Source: Planctomycetota bacterium
GTDB taxonomy: Bacteria; Planctomycetota; UBA8742; UBA2392
Reading direction: 5' to 3'
Assembly (NCBI GenBank): GCA_016722065.1
Contig: JADKGX010000001.1
Span: forward strand, 930,001 to 994,000
Length of the DNA: 64,000 nt
The number at the start of each line of letters is the position of its first letter. Positions within the stretch are counted from its first letter, which is position 1. Position numbers and translations under genes: made by a program. The notes below the pieces were generated by a model. It was given only the letters and a program-made list of their open reading frames with translations, ran no database searches and had not been told where the DNA came from. Shown piece after piece: positions 56,392 to 64,000 of this stretch.

Positions 56392-58659
56392 CTAGGCCTG
56401 GGGCTGCACCCGGGGCAGCATGCCGCTTTCACCGGCCAGCACCGGCATGGCCAGTGTTACGGCCGCCATGTTCACCGCATCCTGCACCGTGCTGCCACGG
56501 GGCATGACGTTGGCCGGGCGCTTCAGACCCAGCAGCAGCGGGCCCAGCGCCGTGGCCTCGCCTGCCACCCGCACCAGGCGAAAGGCCGCGTTGCCGGCAT
56601 CCAGGTTCGGAAAGATCAGAATGTTGGCGGGCTCGTTCCAGGTTTCCGCGTCAACCAGGTTGCGGAATTCCTCGGGGGCGATGGCTACGTCGGCCTGCAC
56701 TTCGCCAATGGCGTCTATGCCGGGGCTTTGCACCTTGAAAAGTTCATAGGCCGCGCGCACTTTGTCGGCCTCGGGGTGGTTGCTGGACCCGAAGTTGTTG
56801 AAGCTGATGAACGCCACACGCGGGCGGATGCCAAGGGCTTGAACGGCCTCTGCGCACAGCCGGGCGCAATCGGCCAGTTCTTCGCTGGTCGGGTTGATGT
56901 TCAGGGTGGTGTCGGCAAAAAACATGACGCGGTTCTTCAGCACCATGATGTGCATGCCTACCACGCGCCGCACGCTGGCGCGGCGAGACACATAGCGCAG
57001 CACATAGGGCACGGTTTCACGGTAGATGCGGTCGGTGGTGCTCAACATGCCATCGACCATGCCCAGGTCGGTCATCAGGGCCGCCAGCGAGTAGCTGTTC
57101 AGTTCGGCTTTATCGGCAAACAGGCCGCTGCGCTCGCGGAACTTGACCATCAGCAGTTCATTCTTTGGCGGGTCGCGGGGGTCGACGACCTCAAACTGGT
57201 TGTCGACAAAGCCCTTCATGCCTTCGCGTATCCTGGCTGCTTCGCCCACCAGGACCGGAATCGCCACGCCGTCACGCACAATCTGGCGGGCCACGGCCAG
57301 CACGCGTGGATCGGCGCCGTCGGGCAGGGCCAGCCGCTTGCGCATGGTCTGGGCTTTGTGAATCGCCACGCTCATGACGGCGCGGCCGGGCTCTGTCAGC
57401 AGGCGCAGCTTTTCGCGGTAGTCGTCAATGTTCAGGTTGACCCGTGCCACGCCGGTTTCCATGGCGGCCTTGGCCACGGCGGGCGCCACGTAGTACAGCA
57501 CGCGGTGGTCAAAGGGTTTGGGGATAAGGTATTCGCGCCCAAAGCGAAAGCGCGCGCCGCCATAGGCACGGCTGACGCTTTCGGGTACTTCGGCCTTGGC
57601 CAGGCGGGCCAGGGCAAAGGATGCCGCGACCTTCATTTCCTCGTTGATGGCCGTGGCGCGGGTGTCCAGTGCGCCCCGGAATATGAACGGAAAGCCCAGT
57701 ACGTTGTTGACCTGGTTGGGGTAATCGCTGCGGCCGGTGGCGACAATCGCGTCGGGGCGCACGGCGCGGGCTTCCTCGGGCGTGATTTCGGGGTCCGGGT
57801 TGGCCATGGCGAAAATGATCGGGTCGCGCGCCATCGATTTGAGTGCCTCGGCCTTCAGCGCGCCCTTGGCGGACAAGCCATAAAACACGTCGGCCCCGGC
57901 CAGGGCGTCGTCCAGCGTGCGAAGTGGCGTCTTGCGGGCAAAGGGGCGCTTGACCTCGTTCAAGTCCGTGCGGCCGTCGTGGATCACGCCCTTGGTGTCG
58001 CACATGATCACGTTTTCAGCGCGCATGCCCAGGTGAATGGCGAAGTTGGCACAGGCAATGCCGGCCGCGCCGGCGCCATTGATGACAATGCGCATGTCGT
58101 CCAGTTGCTTGTTCACCAGTTCTGCGGCGTTCATCAACGCGGCGCCACTGATGATGGCGGTGCCGTGCTGGTCGTCGTGAAACACCGGAATGTTCATCAT
58201 CGCCTTGAGGCGACGTTCGATCTCGAAGCACTCCGGTGCCTTGATGTCTTCCAGGTTGATGCCGCCAAAGGTTGGCTCCAGTTGCGACACGGCGGCAATG
58301 AATTCCTCTACATTCTCGGTCTTGACCTCGATGTCATACACGTCGATGTCGGCAAACTTCTTGAACAGCACGCCCTTGCCTTCCATCACCGGCTTGCTGG
58401 CCAGCGCGCCCAGGTTGCCAATGCCCAAAATCGCCGTGCCGTTGCTGATTACGGCCACCAGGTTGCCCTTATTGGTGTACTTGTAGGCGTCGTTGGGCTG
58501 GCGGGCGATTTCACGGCAGGGCTCCGCCACGCCCGGTGAATAGGCCAAACTCAGGTCGCGCTGGGTCAAAGTGGGCTTGGTCGGTACAACCGCCAGCTTT
58601 CCAGGGCGGCCCTTGGCGTGATATTCCAGCGAAGCCTTATAGACGTCAAAGTCACTCAT
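56392..58659 (-). CDS. maeB: NADP-dependent malic enzyme with C-terminal phosphotransacetylase-like domain
   Basis: 755 residues from the ATG at 58659 (GGAG upstream). The malic N-terminal domain has LSLAYSPGVAEPC and DIDVYDIEVK. The NAD-binding domain has HDDQHGTAIISGAAL, VINGAGAAGIACANF and FAMANPDPEITPEEA. The last 320 residues form a PTA/PTB-type domain (LVGEAARIREGM, FADTTLNINPTSEELA, FPNLDAGNAAFRL), which in MaeB-type enzymes is regulatory and lacks acyltransferase activity. It decarboxylates malate to pyruvate with reduction of NADP. The length is normal for MaeB. No operon partner; the tandem array lies downstream. Confidence 0.95.
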   Translation of the reverse strand: MSDFDVYKASLEYHAKGRPGKLAVVPTKPTLTQRDLSLAYSPGVAEPCREIARQPNDAYKYTNKGNLVAVISNGTAILGIGNLGALASKPVMEGKGVLFKKFADIDVYDIEVKTENVEEFIAAVSQLEPTFGGINLEDIKAPECFEIERRLKAMMNIPVFHDDQHGTAIISGAALMNAAELVNKQLDDMRIVINGAGAAGIACANFAIHLGMRAENVIMCDTKGVIHDGRTDLNEVKRPFARKTPLRTLDDALAGADVFYGLSAKGALKAEALKSMARDPIIFAMANPDPEITPEEARAVRPDAIVATGRSDYPNQVNNVLGFPFIFRGALDTRATAINEEMKVAASFALARLAKAEVPESVSRAYGGARFRFGREYLIPKPFDHRVLYYVAPAVAKAAMETGVARVNLNIDDYREKLRLLTEPGRAVMSVAIHKAQTMRKRLALPDGADPRVLAVARQIVRDGVAIPVLVGEAARIREGMKGFVDNQFEVVDPRDPPKNELLMVKFRERSGLFADKAELNSYSLAALMTDLGMVDGMLSTTDRIYRETVPYVLRYVSRRASVRRVVGMHIMVLKNRVMFFADTTLNINPTSEELADCARLCAEAVQALGIRPRVAFISFNNFGSSNHPEADKVRAAYELFKVQSPGIDAIGEVQADVAIAPEEFRNLVDAETWNEPANILIFPNLDAGNAAFRLVRVAGEATALGPLLLGLKRPANVMPRGSTVQDAVNMAAVTLAMPVLAGESGMLPRVQPQA

Positions 58660-58728
58660 GGCGGTGCTCCGGTATTCTGGGCACACGCTAGAAAGCACGG
58701 CCCCTGGCGCAATGGGAAGGGGCGGCAA

Positions 58729-58758
58729 GCAAACCGGGCGGCCCGCAGGCCGCCCGGT
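58729..58758 (-). terminator. Terminator of the tricorn protease gene
   Basis: A perfect 11-bp stem (ACCGGGCGGCC at 58733-58743 with GGCCGCCCGGT at 58748-58758, 4-base loop), followed on the minus strand by TTTGCTT. It lies just downstream of the stop at 58776. Confidence 0.8.
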
Positions 58759-58775
58759 GGTTGCAACGTTCACAT

Positions 58776-61700
58776 CTAGTTCATCCAGGGCAGGCTGCGG
58801 TACAGGCATTCATCAGGCAGCAGGAAGCCGGAATCATCGATCGAGAAATCGCCTTCCTTCTGCGGTGCCGTGGGTGTCGGAACCGGCCCAGGCTGAGGCT
58901 GGGACTTGTTCTTGAGCTGGTCCATCAGCACAGAAACAGCCTTTTCGAGCTGCGCGTCCTTGCCGGCCAGGATGTCGGCTGGCGTGTTGTCGATGGCCAC
59001 ATCGGGCACACAGCCACTGTGTTCCTGGTTGCTGCCGTCAATGTTGTAGAAGCCCGATCCCGGCAGGCGCCAACTGGTGCCGTCGGACAGCCGAATGTCG
59101 CGGGTGCCAATCACGGCGCCCGGCGTCTGCACGCCCACAATCGTGGCCATGCCCAGCGTCTTCATGGCATGCGGGAAGACCTCCGCATCGCTGTAGCTGC
59201 GCTCGTTGATCATCACCACAATCGGGCGGTTCCAGGCCACCGTTGGCTGGCCAATGCGCTGGCCTGTGCGCACCGTGATGTACGCGTAAGGACGGCGCGA
59301 AAGAATATCGATCAACTGCTGGTGAATGTTGCCGCCGCCGTTGTCGCGCACGTCAATGATCAAGGCCTTGGCGAACTGCACCTGCGGGCTGGCCAGCTCG
59401 TTTTCAAAGGCGGCCAGGTTCTGGGGCATCATGGCTGCGATATGAATGTACGCCACCTGGCCGCGGGACTGCTGGGCCGCGGTGGTTTTGCTGGAACGAA
59501 TGAAGTCCATGTAGGCACGCTGGCGGCGCTGGCCGAAGCCCTCACACCGAACCTTCACTTCGCGGAAGTTGTTGCCTTCGGGGTTGTCGGCCACGGTCAG
59601 GTTGACTTCCTGGCCGTCTTTGCCCTCAAAGAAGGCATAGAAGTTGTCGCGCACGCCCATGTTGCGGCCGTCGACACGGAAGATGTAGTCGCCCTTGCGA
59701 ATCCAGGCCTGGTCGGCGGGGCCGCCACGGTCGACATCATTGACGCGAATGCGCTGGCGGTTGCCCATGAAGGTTTCCGGCGAAAGCGAGGCCCCGATCA
59801 ACCCGGTGTTGAACGGGTTGGCCTTCATGGTGTCGCCGTTGGCACCGCTGTGGCTGGCATTGAGTTCGCCGACCATGCGGTTGAGGTAGTACAGGTATTC
59901 TTCGCGCGAGCCACAGGCGGCCACCAGTTCGCGATACTTGCGGCCCAGGGCTTCCCAGTCTTTGCCGTGGAACTTGGGGTCATAGAAGCCGGCGGCATAG
60001 GCGCGGTGGGCTTCGTCAAACGAGTGCAGCATTTCTTCTTTTTCGCTGACACTCTTGGTGGCCATGAACGCCACCCGGCGGCCGTTTTGAATGCCTGCCG
60101 GGGTGGGCGCATACACGATTTCGCCCTGGGCGTTGACGTACATGATGTTCTTGCCGTCGGCGGTAAAGCCGGCGTAGCTGCCCTGGCCGATCAGCACCTC
60201 GCCGCTGCCGGCGATATCGGTCAACAGCACTTCCTGGCGCACAAAGGTTGCGCCCTGGGTTACGCGGTCAAAGGCAATGAAGCGGCCATCGGGCGACAGG
60301 CATGGAACTTCTTCAATGGCGGGTGTGCCATACACGCGGCGCTGGTTGCGTCCGTCAACATCCATGATCCAGATATCGCTGTTGTTGCCGCCGGCGCGGC
60401 CGGAATCGAACACAATCTGGCGGCCGTCGGGCGAAAACACCGGGTCGTCGTCGTTGGCCCGGTCGGTGGTCAACTGCACGGCCCCGCCGCCATCAAGCTT
60501 CTGAAGCCAGATATCCTTGTTGCCGCTGCGCGTGCTGCTGAACACCAGCGCCGTGCCGTCGGGGCTCCAGGACTGAAAGAAGTCATCGGCGCCGTCGGTC
60601 GTGAACTGGCGCAGGTTGCCGCCATTGACGTCAATCAGCCAGATATCGCTGTTGCCGCTGCGGTCGCTGTAGAAGCTGATCGTGCTGCCGTCGGGGCTGA
60701 GTTGCGGGTTCTGGTTCTGGAATGCGTCGCTGGTCACCATGCGGGCGTTGCCGCCTTCCGCGTTGACGATCCAGATATCGCCGCCCAGCGAAAACAGGAT
60801 AAAGCGGCCATCGCGGCTGATCGAGGCGCGCTCTACACCATCGGTGAAGGTGCGGGTCACCATGGCGTCGCCGCGCGAGTCTTCACGGATTTCGATCTTA
60901 AGCTGTTTGGGGCGCGCGCCGCTGGCCTTGAGGTCCAGCGACCACACGTAGAACTTCCATACAAACACGCAGGAGCTTTCGTCGGCTGCATAGCTGACGT
61001 TGCTCAAGCCGTCATCGCCCAGCTTGGTCAATTGTTCGGTGGTGTTCTTGTCGATGTCGTGGACAAACAGCTCAAAGCTGCCGTCGACTTCGCGGGTGAA
61101 GCGAAGGCGCTTGCCATCGGCGCTTACGCTGGGTTCACGCGTGTTGCCCTCATAGGTCAGGATTGATTCCGGGGCGTGGCCGATCACCTGGCGGTACAGG
61201 CGGTCGTTGGCCGTGCCTTTGTATTCCTGCACCTTGGGGTCAGAGGCACCGTCCACATAATACAGCGTGGTGCCGTCGTCGGGCGTGCTGCAGTCGCGGC
61301 CGCCGGTCTGGGTCAACTTTTCGGGCGTGCCACCAACCAGCGGAATGCGCCAGATGTCGTACACCGCAGCGCGGTTCCAGCTCAAATCCTGCGACGAGTA
61401 AAACAGCAGGTACTTGCCGTCGGCCGTAAAGCCGGTCGGGATTTCTGCCGCGGCATGAAACGTCAGGCGCCGGGGCTGGCCGCCGTCAATCGGCATCAGC
61501 CAAACGTCGTAGGACCCGGCACGGTCGCTGATGAACGCCACTTCCTTGCCATCGGGCGTCACAATCGGGCGGGTGTCGTAGGCTTCATTGAAGGTCAGGC
61601 GCGTGGCGCGGCCGCCGCTGGCAGGCATGGACCAGATATCGCCATGCAGCGTGAACACCACGGTTTTGCCGTCGGGCGTCAACGAAGGAAAGCGTGCCCC

Positions 61701-61841
61701 GGGGGCACCGTCGCGCGGGTCCAGAAAAGGCTTGGCCGCCGGTTGACCGGGCTGGCCGGCCTGGGGCTGGCGGGGCTGACGCTGGGCATACACACCGCCC
61801 GCACAAAGGGCAGCCAAGGCAAGAAGAGTCGCAAAACGCAT
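58776..61841 (-). CDS. Tricorn-like S41 protease with TolB-type propellers and PDZ
   Basis: 1021 residues from the ATG at 61841 (GGAG upstream), with a signal peptide (about 1-19, ending VYAQ). Residues about 45-620 are beta-propeller repeats of the TolB/PD40 type (PSLTPDGKTVVFTLHGDIW, SFYSDRSGNSDIWLIDVNGG, PVFSPDGRQIVFDSG). A helical tricorn core (about 640-720) precedes a PDZ domain (about 725-800: GLIGASLSPETFMG, IRKGDYIFRVDG). The S41 catalytic domain has LIIDVRDNGGGNIHQQ and the nucleophile region MINERSYSDAEVFPHAM. It is a large periplasmic oligomeric protease that degrades peptides. The C-terminal extension is Pro-rich. Monocistronic. Confidence 0.88.
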   Translation of the reverse strand: MRFATLLALAALCAGGVYAQRQPRQPQAGQPGQPAAKPFLDPRDGAPGARFPSLTPDGKTVVFTLHGDIWSMPASGGRATRLTFNEAYDTRPIVTPDGKEVAFISDRAGSYDVWLMPIDGGQPRRLTFHAAAEIPTGFTADGKYLLFYSSQDLSWNRAAVYDIWRIPLVGGTPEKLTQTGGRDCSTPDDGTTLYYVDGASDPKVQEYKGTANDRLYRQVIGHAPESILTYEGNTREPSVSADGKRLRFTREVDGSFELFVHDIDKNTTEQLTKLGDDGLSNVSYAADESSCVFVWKFYVWSLDLKASGARPKQLKIEIREDSRGDAMVTRTFTDGVERASISRDGRFILFSLGGDIWIVNAEGGNARMVTSDAFQNQNPQLSPDGSTISFYSDRSGNSDIWLIDVNGGNLRQFTTDGADDFFQSWSPDGTALVFSSTRSGNKDIWLQKLDGGGAVQLTTDRANDDDPVFSPDGRQIVFDSGRAGGNNSDIWIMDVDGRNQRRVYGTPAIEEVPCLSPDGRFIAFDRVTQGATFVRQEVLLTDIAGSGEVLIGQGSYAGFTADGKNIMYVNAQGEIVYAPTPAGIQNGRRVAFMATKSVSEKEEMLHSFDEAHRAYAAGFYDPKFHGKDWEALGRKYRELVAACGSREEYLYYLNRMVGELNASHSGANGDTMKANPFNTGLIGASLSPETFMGNRQRIRVNDVDRGGPADQAWIRKGDYIFRVDGRNMGVRDNFYAFFEGKDGQEVNLTVADNPEGNNFREVKVRCEGFGQRRQRAYMDFIRSSKTTAAQQSRGQVAYIHIAAMMPQNLAAFENELASPQVQFAKALIIDVRDNGGGNIHQQLIDILSRRPYAYITVRTGQRIGQPTVAWNRPIVVMINERSYSDAEVFPHAMKTLGMATIVGVQTPGAVIGTRDIRLSDGTSWRLPGSGFYNIDGSNQEHSGCVPDVAIDNTPADILAGKDAQLEKAVSVLMDQLKNKSQPQPGPVPTPTAPQKEGDFSIDDSGFLLPDECLYRSLPWMN

Positions 61842-62099
61842 GGAAGACTCCGTTGGATGGAAACAGGCAGCGCGCCATGTGCGCCTGCCCGGACCAATTA
61901 GGGTTTGTAGATGTTCTACGCGCGGGCGGGCTTTTTCCCAACCACAATCAGGGATTGGCCGACCATGCCAGGACACCCAATCAGCCTGCAGCGAGGCTTA
62001 CAATCACAGGGTCCAAGAATAGCTGCCGGGCCTCTGCCTTCCTTTCATACTCGTGCCGGATTGGTACACTCTGCGGCCCAAACGGCACAGGAGCACGGC

Positions 62100-62951
62100 A
62101 TGGCAATCCAGAAAATCGGCGTGATCGGGGCAGGCCAGATGGGCAACGGAATTGCCCAGGTGTTTGCACAAGCCGCCTGTCACGTCGTGATGATTGACGT
62201 CTCGGCGGATGCCCTGAAAAAAGGCATCGAAACGATCGGCAAGTCGGCTGCCAAGCTGGTTGAAAAGGGCAAGCTGCAACCCCACCAGATGGCCCAAACG
62301 ATGGCCCTGGTCATGCCGTCTTCCGATTACGGCTTGCTGCGCGACCGTGACCTGATCATTGAAGCCGCCACCGAAAACCTGGACCTCAAGCGCAAGATAT
62401 TCGCCCAGATCGATGCCGTGGCCGGCGACAACTCGATTCTGGCCAGCAACACCAGCAGCATCAGCATTACCACCCTGGCCGCCGGCACAAAGCGCCCGCG
62501 CAAGTTCATTGGCATGCACTTCATGAACCCGGTGCCGCTGATGCAGCTTGTGGAGATCATTCGCGGCCTGGACACCGACGACGAAACCTACAACGCGATC
62601 ATGGAAACAGCCAAGCGGCTGGGCAAAACCGCCGTGGCCTGCAATGACTCGCCGGGCTTTGTCAGCAACCGCATTCTGCTGCCGATGATCAACGAGGCCG
62701 TGTTTGCGCTGATGGAAGGCGTGGCCGACGTGGAAAGCATCGACAACATCATGAAGCTGGGCATGAACCACCCGATTGGGCCGCTGGCACTGGCGGATCT
62801 GATCGGGCTGGATACCTGTCTTTCGATCATGGAAGTTCTGCACCGCGACCTGGGTGACAGCAAGTACCGCCCTTGTCCGCTGCTGCGCAAGTATGTGGCG
62901 GCCGGGCACCTGGGCCGCAAGAGTGGCCGGGGTTTCCATAAGTATGCCTAG
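62100..62951 (+). CDS. 3-hydroxybutyryl-CoA (3-hydroxyacyl-CoA) dehydrogenase
   Basis: 283 residues from the ATG at 62100 (AGGAG upstream). The Rossmann motif GVIGAGQMGNGIAQVF opens the protein. The catalytic His lies in GMHFMNPVPLMQLVEII, preceded by ILASNTSSISIT, and the C-terminal helical domain carries NDSPGFVSNRILLPMINEA and LADLIGLDTCLSIMEVL. The size and motifs match the single-domain HBD/PaaH group. It oxidises 3-hydroxyacyl-CoA (or reduces acetoacetyl-CoA) with NAD(P). Used in fatty-acid oxidation, butanoate or polyhydroxybutyrate metabolism; no other gene of these pathways is adjacent. Confidence 0.93.
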   Translation: MAIQKIGVIGAGQMGNGIAQVFAQAACHVVMIDVSADALKKGIETIGKSAAKLVEKGKLQPHQMAQTMALVMPSSDYGLLRDRDLIIEAATENLDLKRKIFAQIDAVAGDNSILASNTSSISITTLAAGTKRPRKFIGMHFMNPVPLMQLVEIIRGLDTDDETYNAIMETAKRLGKTAVACNDSPGFVSNRILLPMINEAVFALMEGVADVESIDNIMKLGMNHPIGPLALADLIGLDTCLSIMEVLHRDLGDSKYRPCPLLRKYVAAGHLGRKSGRGFHKYA

Positions 62952-63032
62952 GGCGAAGCGCTCCGCCCCGGTTGTTTGAAGGCTACAAGTTGGCTTGCCG
63001 TTACTGGCTTGCCGTAGAAAGCAGGAGAAGCA

Positions 63033-64000
63033 ATGAACCAGCCCCCCAACCCATCGGGCAGCAACATTCCGCCGGGCTATGGCCAGCCGCAATCGCCGCC
63101 CGGTTACGGCGCGCCCCAGGGTGCACCGGGGTACCCGCCGCAATACGGCCAGCAAGGGCCGGTGCCCAACAGTGGCAGCTATCAGCCGCCGCCGCCGCAG
63201 CAGTACGCGCCCCCGCAAAGCTATCCGCAGCAGCAGGGCTTTCGCGGCATGACGCGCCAGATGTTTAACCCGGCCAGCTATCGCCAGCAGGGCAGCGGGT
63301 CGTATGCCGCCGCGTCGTTCATTCTGGCGCTGGTGGGTTGGTTCCTGTGCCTGGGGCCTTTGACTTGGCCGATTTCGGTGCTGCTGGGGTTGGTTGGGCT
63401 GATTGGCACCAAGCGCGCCAAGGGGCTTTCATTTGCCGGTGTGCTGATTTCCGGCGCGGGCATCGCCATGGTTGCGGGCTTCTTTGCGCTGGGCATGCAT
63501 GTGCAATTCCAGAAGGCGAAACTTGCCACTGAAGCCGGCGCCCCCGTGGTGGCCGCCATTGAGGAATTCAAGAGCGACAACAAGCGCGTGCCCCATAACC
63601 TGGAAGAGCTGGTGGCCAATGGCTATCTGCCCGAAACCTGGGACAAAGGCACCGACGACTTGAGCAGCTACGTCAAAGAAACCGTAGCCGGCAAAAAGTG
63701 GTCGGACTTCCTGCGCTACAAGGCCGGCGAAAGCCAGACCTGGAATGGCGGCGGCTTCATTGAAACGATTCGCTCCGACGACCCCGACGACTGGGCCGAA
63801 ATGTTCAACGTGCCCACCGACAGGGCGGCCAAGGAACACCAGACCTACGGCTTGGCGTTCATCGGTATCGACAAGCAGTGGTCCAGCAGCGACGACGAAG
63901 CCGTCAAGCAGGACGGCGACAAGTTCGAAACCGCCAAGCTGTGGGGCGGCGATTCAACCACCCGCGACGCGATGAAAAAGAAGCGCGAACTGCGCACCAT
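63033..64000 (+). CDS. DUF4190-like membrane protein with Pro/Gln/Gly/Tyr-rich N-terminus (truncated by window end)
   Basis: At least 322 residues from the ATG at 63033 (AGGAG upstream), still open at the last base. Residues about 1-72 are a disordered region with PPGYG/PQYGQQ-type repeats. Two membrane helices follow (about 90-115 and 126-148: AAASFILALVGWFLCLGPL, GVLISGAGIAMVAGFFALG) around a GLIGTKRAKG turn, the pattern of DUF4190-type proteins. The C-terminal part lies outside the membrane; its start (AAIEEFKSDNKRVPHNLEELVANGYLPE) resembles the P-x-x-L-E-E-L segment of pseudopilins and of the repeats at 53481-54926. The remaining domain is acidic and unknown. Confidence 0.7.
   Translation, partial: MNQPPNPSGSNIPPGYGQPQSPPGYGAPQGAPGYPPQYGQQGPVPNSGSYQPPPPQQYAPPQSYPQQQGFRGMTRQMFNPASYRQQGSGSYAAASFILALVGWFLCLGPLTWPISVLLGLVGLIGTKRAKGLSFAGVLISGAGIAMVAGFFALGMHVQFQKAKLATEAGAPVVAAIEEFKSDNKRVPHNLEELVANGYLPETWDKGTDDLSSYVKETVAGKKWSDFLRYKAGESQTWNGGGFIETIRSDDPDDWAEMFNVPTDRAAKEHQTYGLAFIGIDKQWSSSDDEAVKQDGDKFETAKLWGGDSTTRDAMKKKRELRT

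Noticed and set aside
56362..58539. 725-residue plus-strand frame opposite malic enzyme
   Set aside because: Antisense to maeB, whose motifs are unambiguous; no ribosome-binding site and no domain.
58761..61166. 801-residue plus-strand frame opposite the tricorn protease
   Set aside because: Antisense to a clear protease gene with signal peptide and motifs; composition is shadow-like.

Overview
This is a GC-rich bacterial chromosome segment with mostly housekeeping and lineage-specific genes, no prophage and no classical insertion sequence. The gene content points to the Planctomycetota or a close relative: a secreted DUF1549/DUF1553 protein with a CxxCH motif, a DUF1570-like metalloprotease, a Ser/Thr kinase with an N-terminal MshEN-like region, a tricorn-type protease, HpnA/HpnN-like proteins, and many secreted proteins of unknown function. 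This assignment is inferred from family distribution. There is no rRNA here to confirm it.

Layout. 1-4506: the end of a protein with a C-terminal sorting signal, then a tightly overlapping trio (carboxypeptidase-regulatory-repeat protein, RluA pseudouridine synthase, LCAT-like lipoprotein lipase). 4507-6375: two direct copies of a palindrome-rich repeat bracket one unknown gene. 6376-12489: an ICMT-like membrane methyltransferase, a twin STAS protein, DUF1549/1553, a PqqB-like hydrolase, ribosomal protein bL28, a NIPSNAP-like protein and an FHA-like protein. 12727-17807 (minus strand): membrane protein, amidotransferase-fold protein, Ser/Thr kinase and thymidylate kinase. 17834-25371: aldehyde dehydrogenase, two small unknowns, a fatty-acid desaturase, an RsuA/RluB-type synthase with a long Arg/Gly/Pro tail behind a leader of three tetraloop hairpins, and a protease-like PDZ protein. 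25389-29262: divergent HpnA-like and HpnN-like genes. 29338-38376: lipoproteins, tRNA-Thr, HAD phosphatase, a large coiled-coil protein, an anti-sigma-like pair and a metalloprotease-vWA fusion. 38383-39217: a RAYT transposase with three matching REP hairpins. 39232-48486: aconitase, PurL, a pseudouridine synthase and a histidine kinase/response regulator pair. 48547-54926: LysM protein, two secreted proteins sharing a three-copy unrecognised domain, PfkB kinase, tRNA-Asn and a secreted protein with four pseudopilin-like repeats. 54935-64000: TSUP transporter, a candidate structured small RNA, a 37-bp tandem array, malic enzyme, tricorn protease, 3-hydroxyacyl-CoA dehydrogenase and a truncated DUF4190-like membrane protein.

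No single pathway dominates. Central metabolism (acnA, maeB, purL, tmk, acyl-CoA dehydrogenation, sugar kinase), RNA modification (three pseudouridine synthases) and membrane-lipid functions (desaturase, HpnA/HpnN-like, ICMT-like, LCAT-like) are interleaved with cell-envelope proteins. The strongest candidates for new biology are the pseudopilin-repeat protein (53481-54926), the three-copy domain family (49455-51676), the metalloprotease-vWA fusion (35959-38376), the structured RNA at 55788-55953, the hairpin leader at 22044-22103, and two separate families of short intergenic palindromes, one tied to a resident RAYT.
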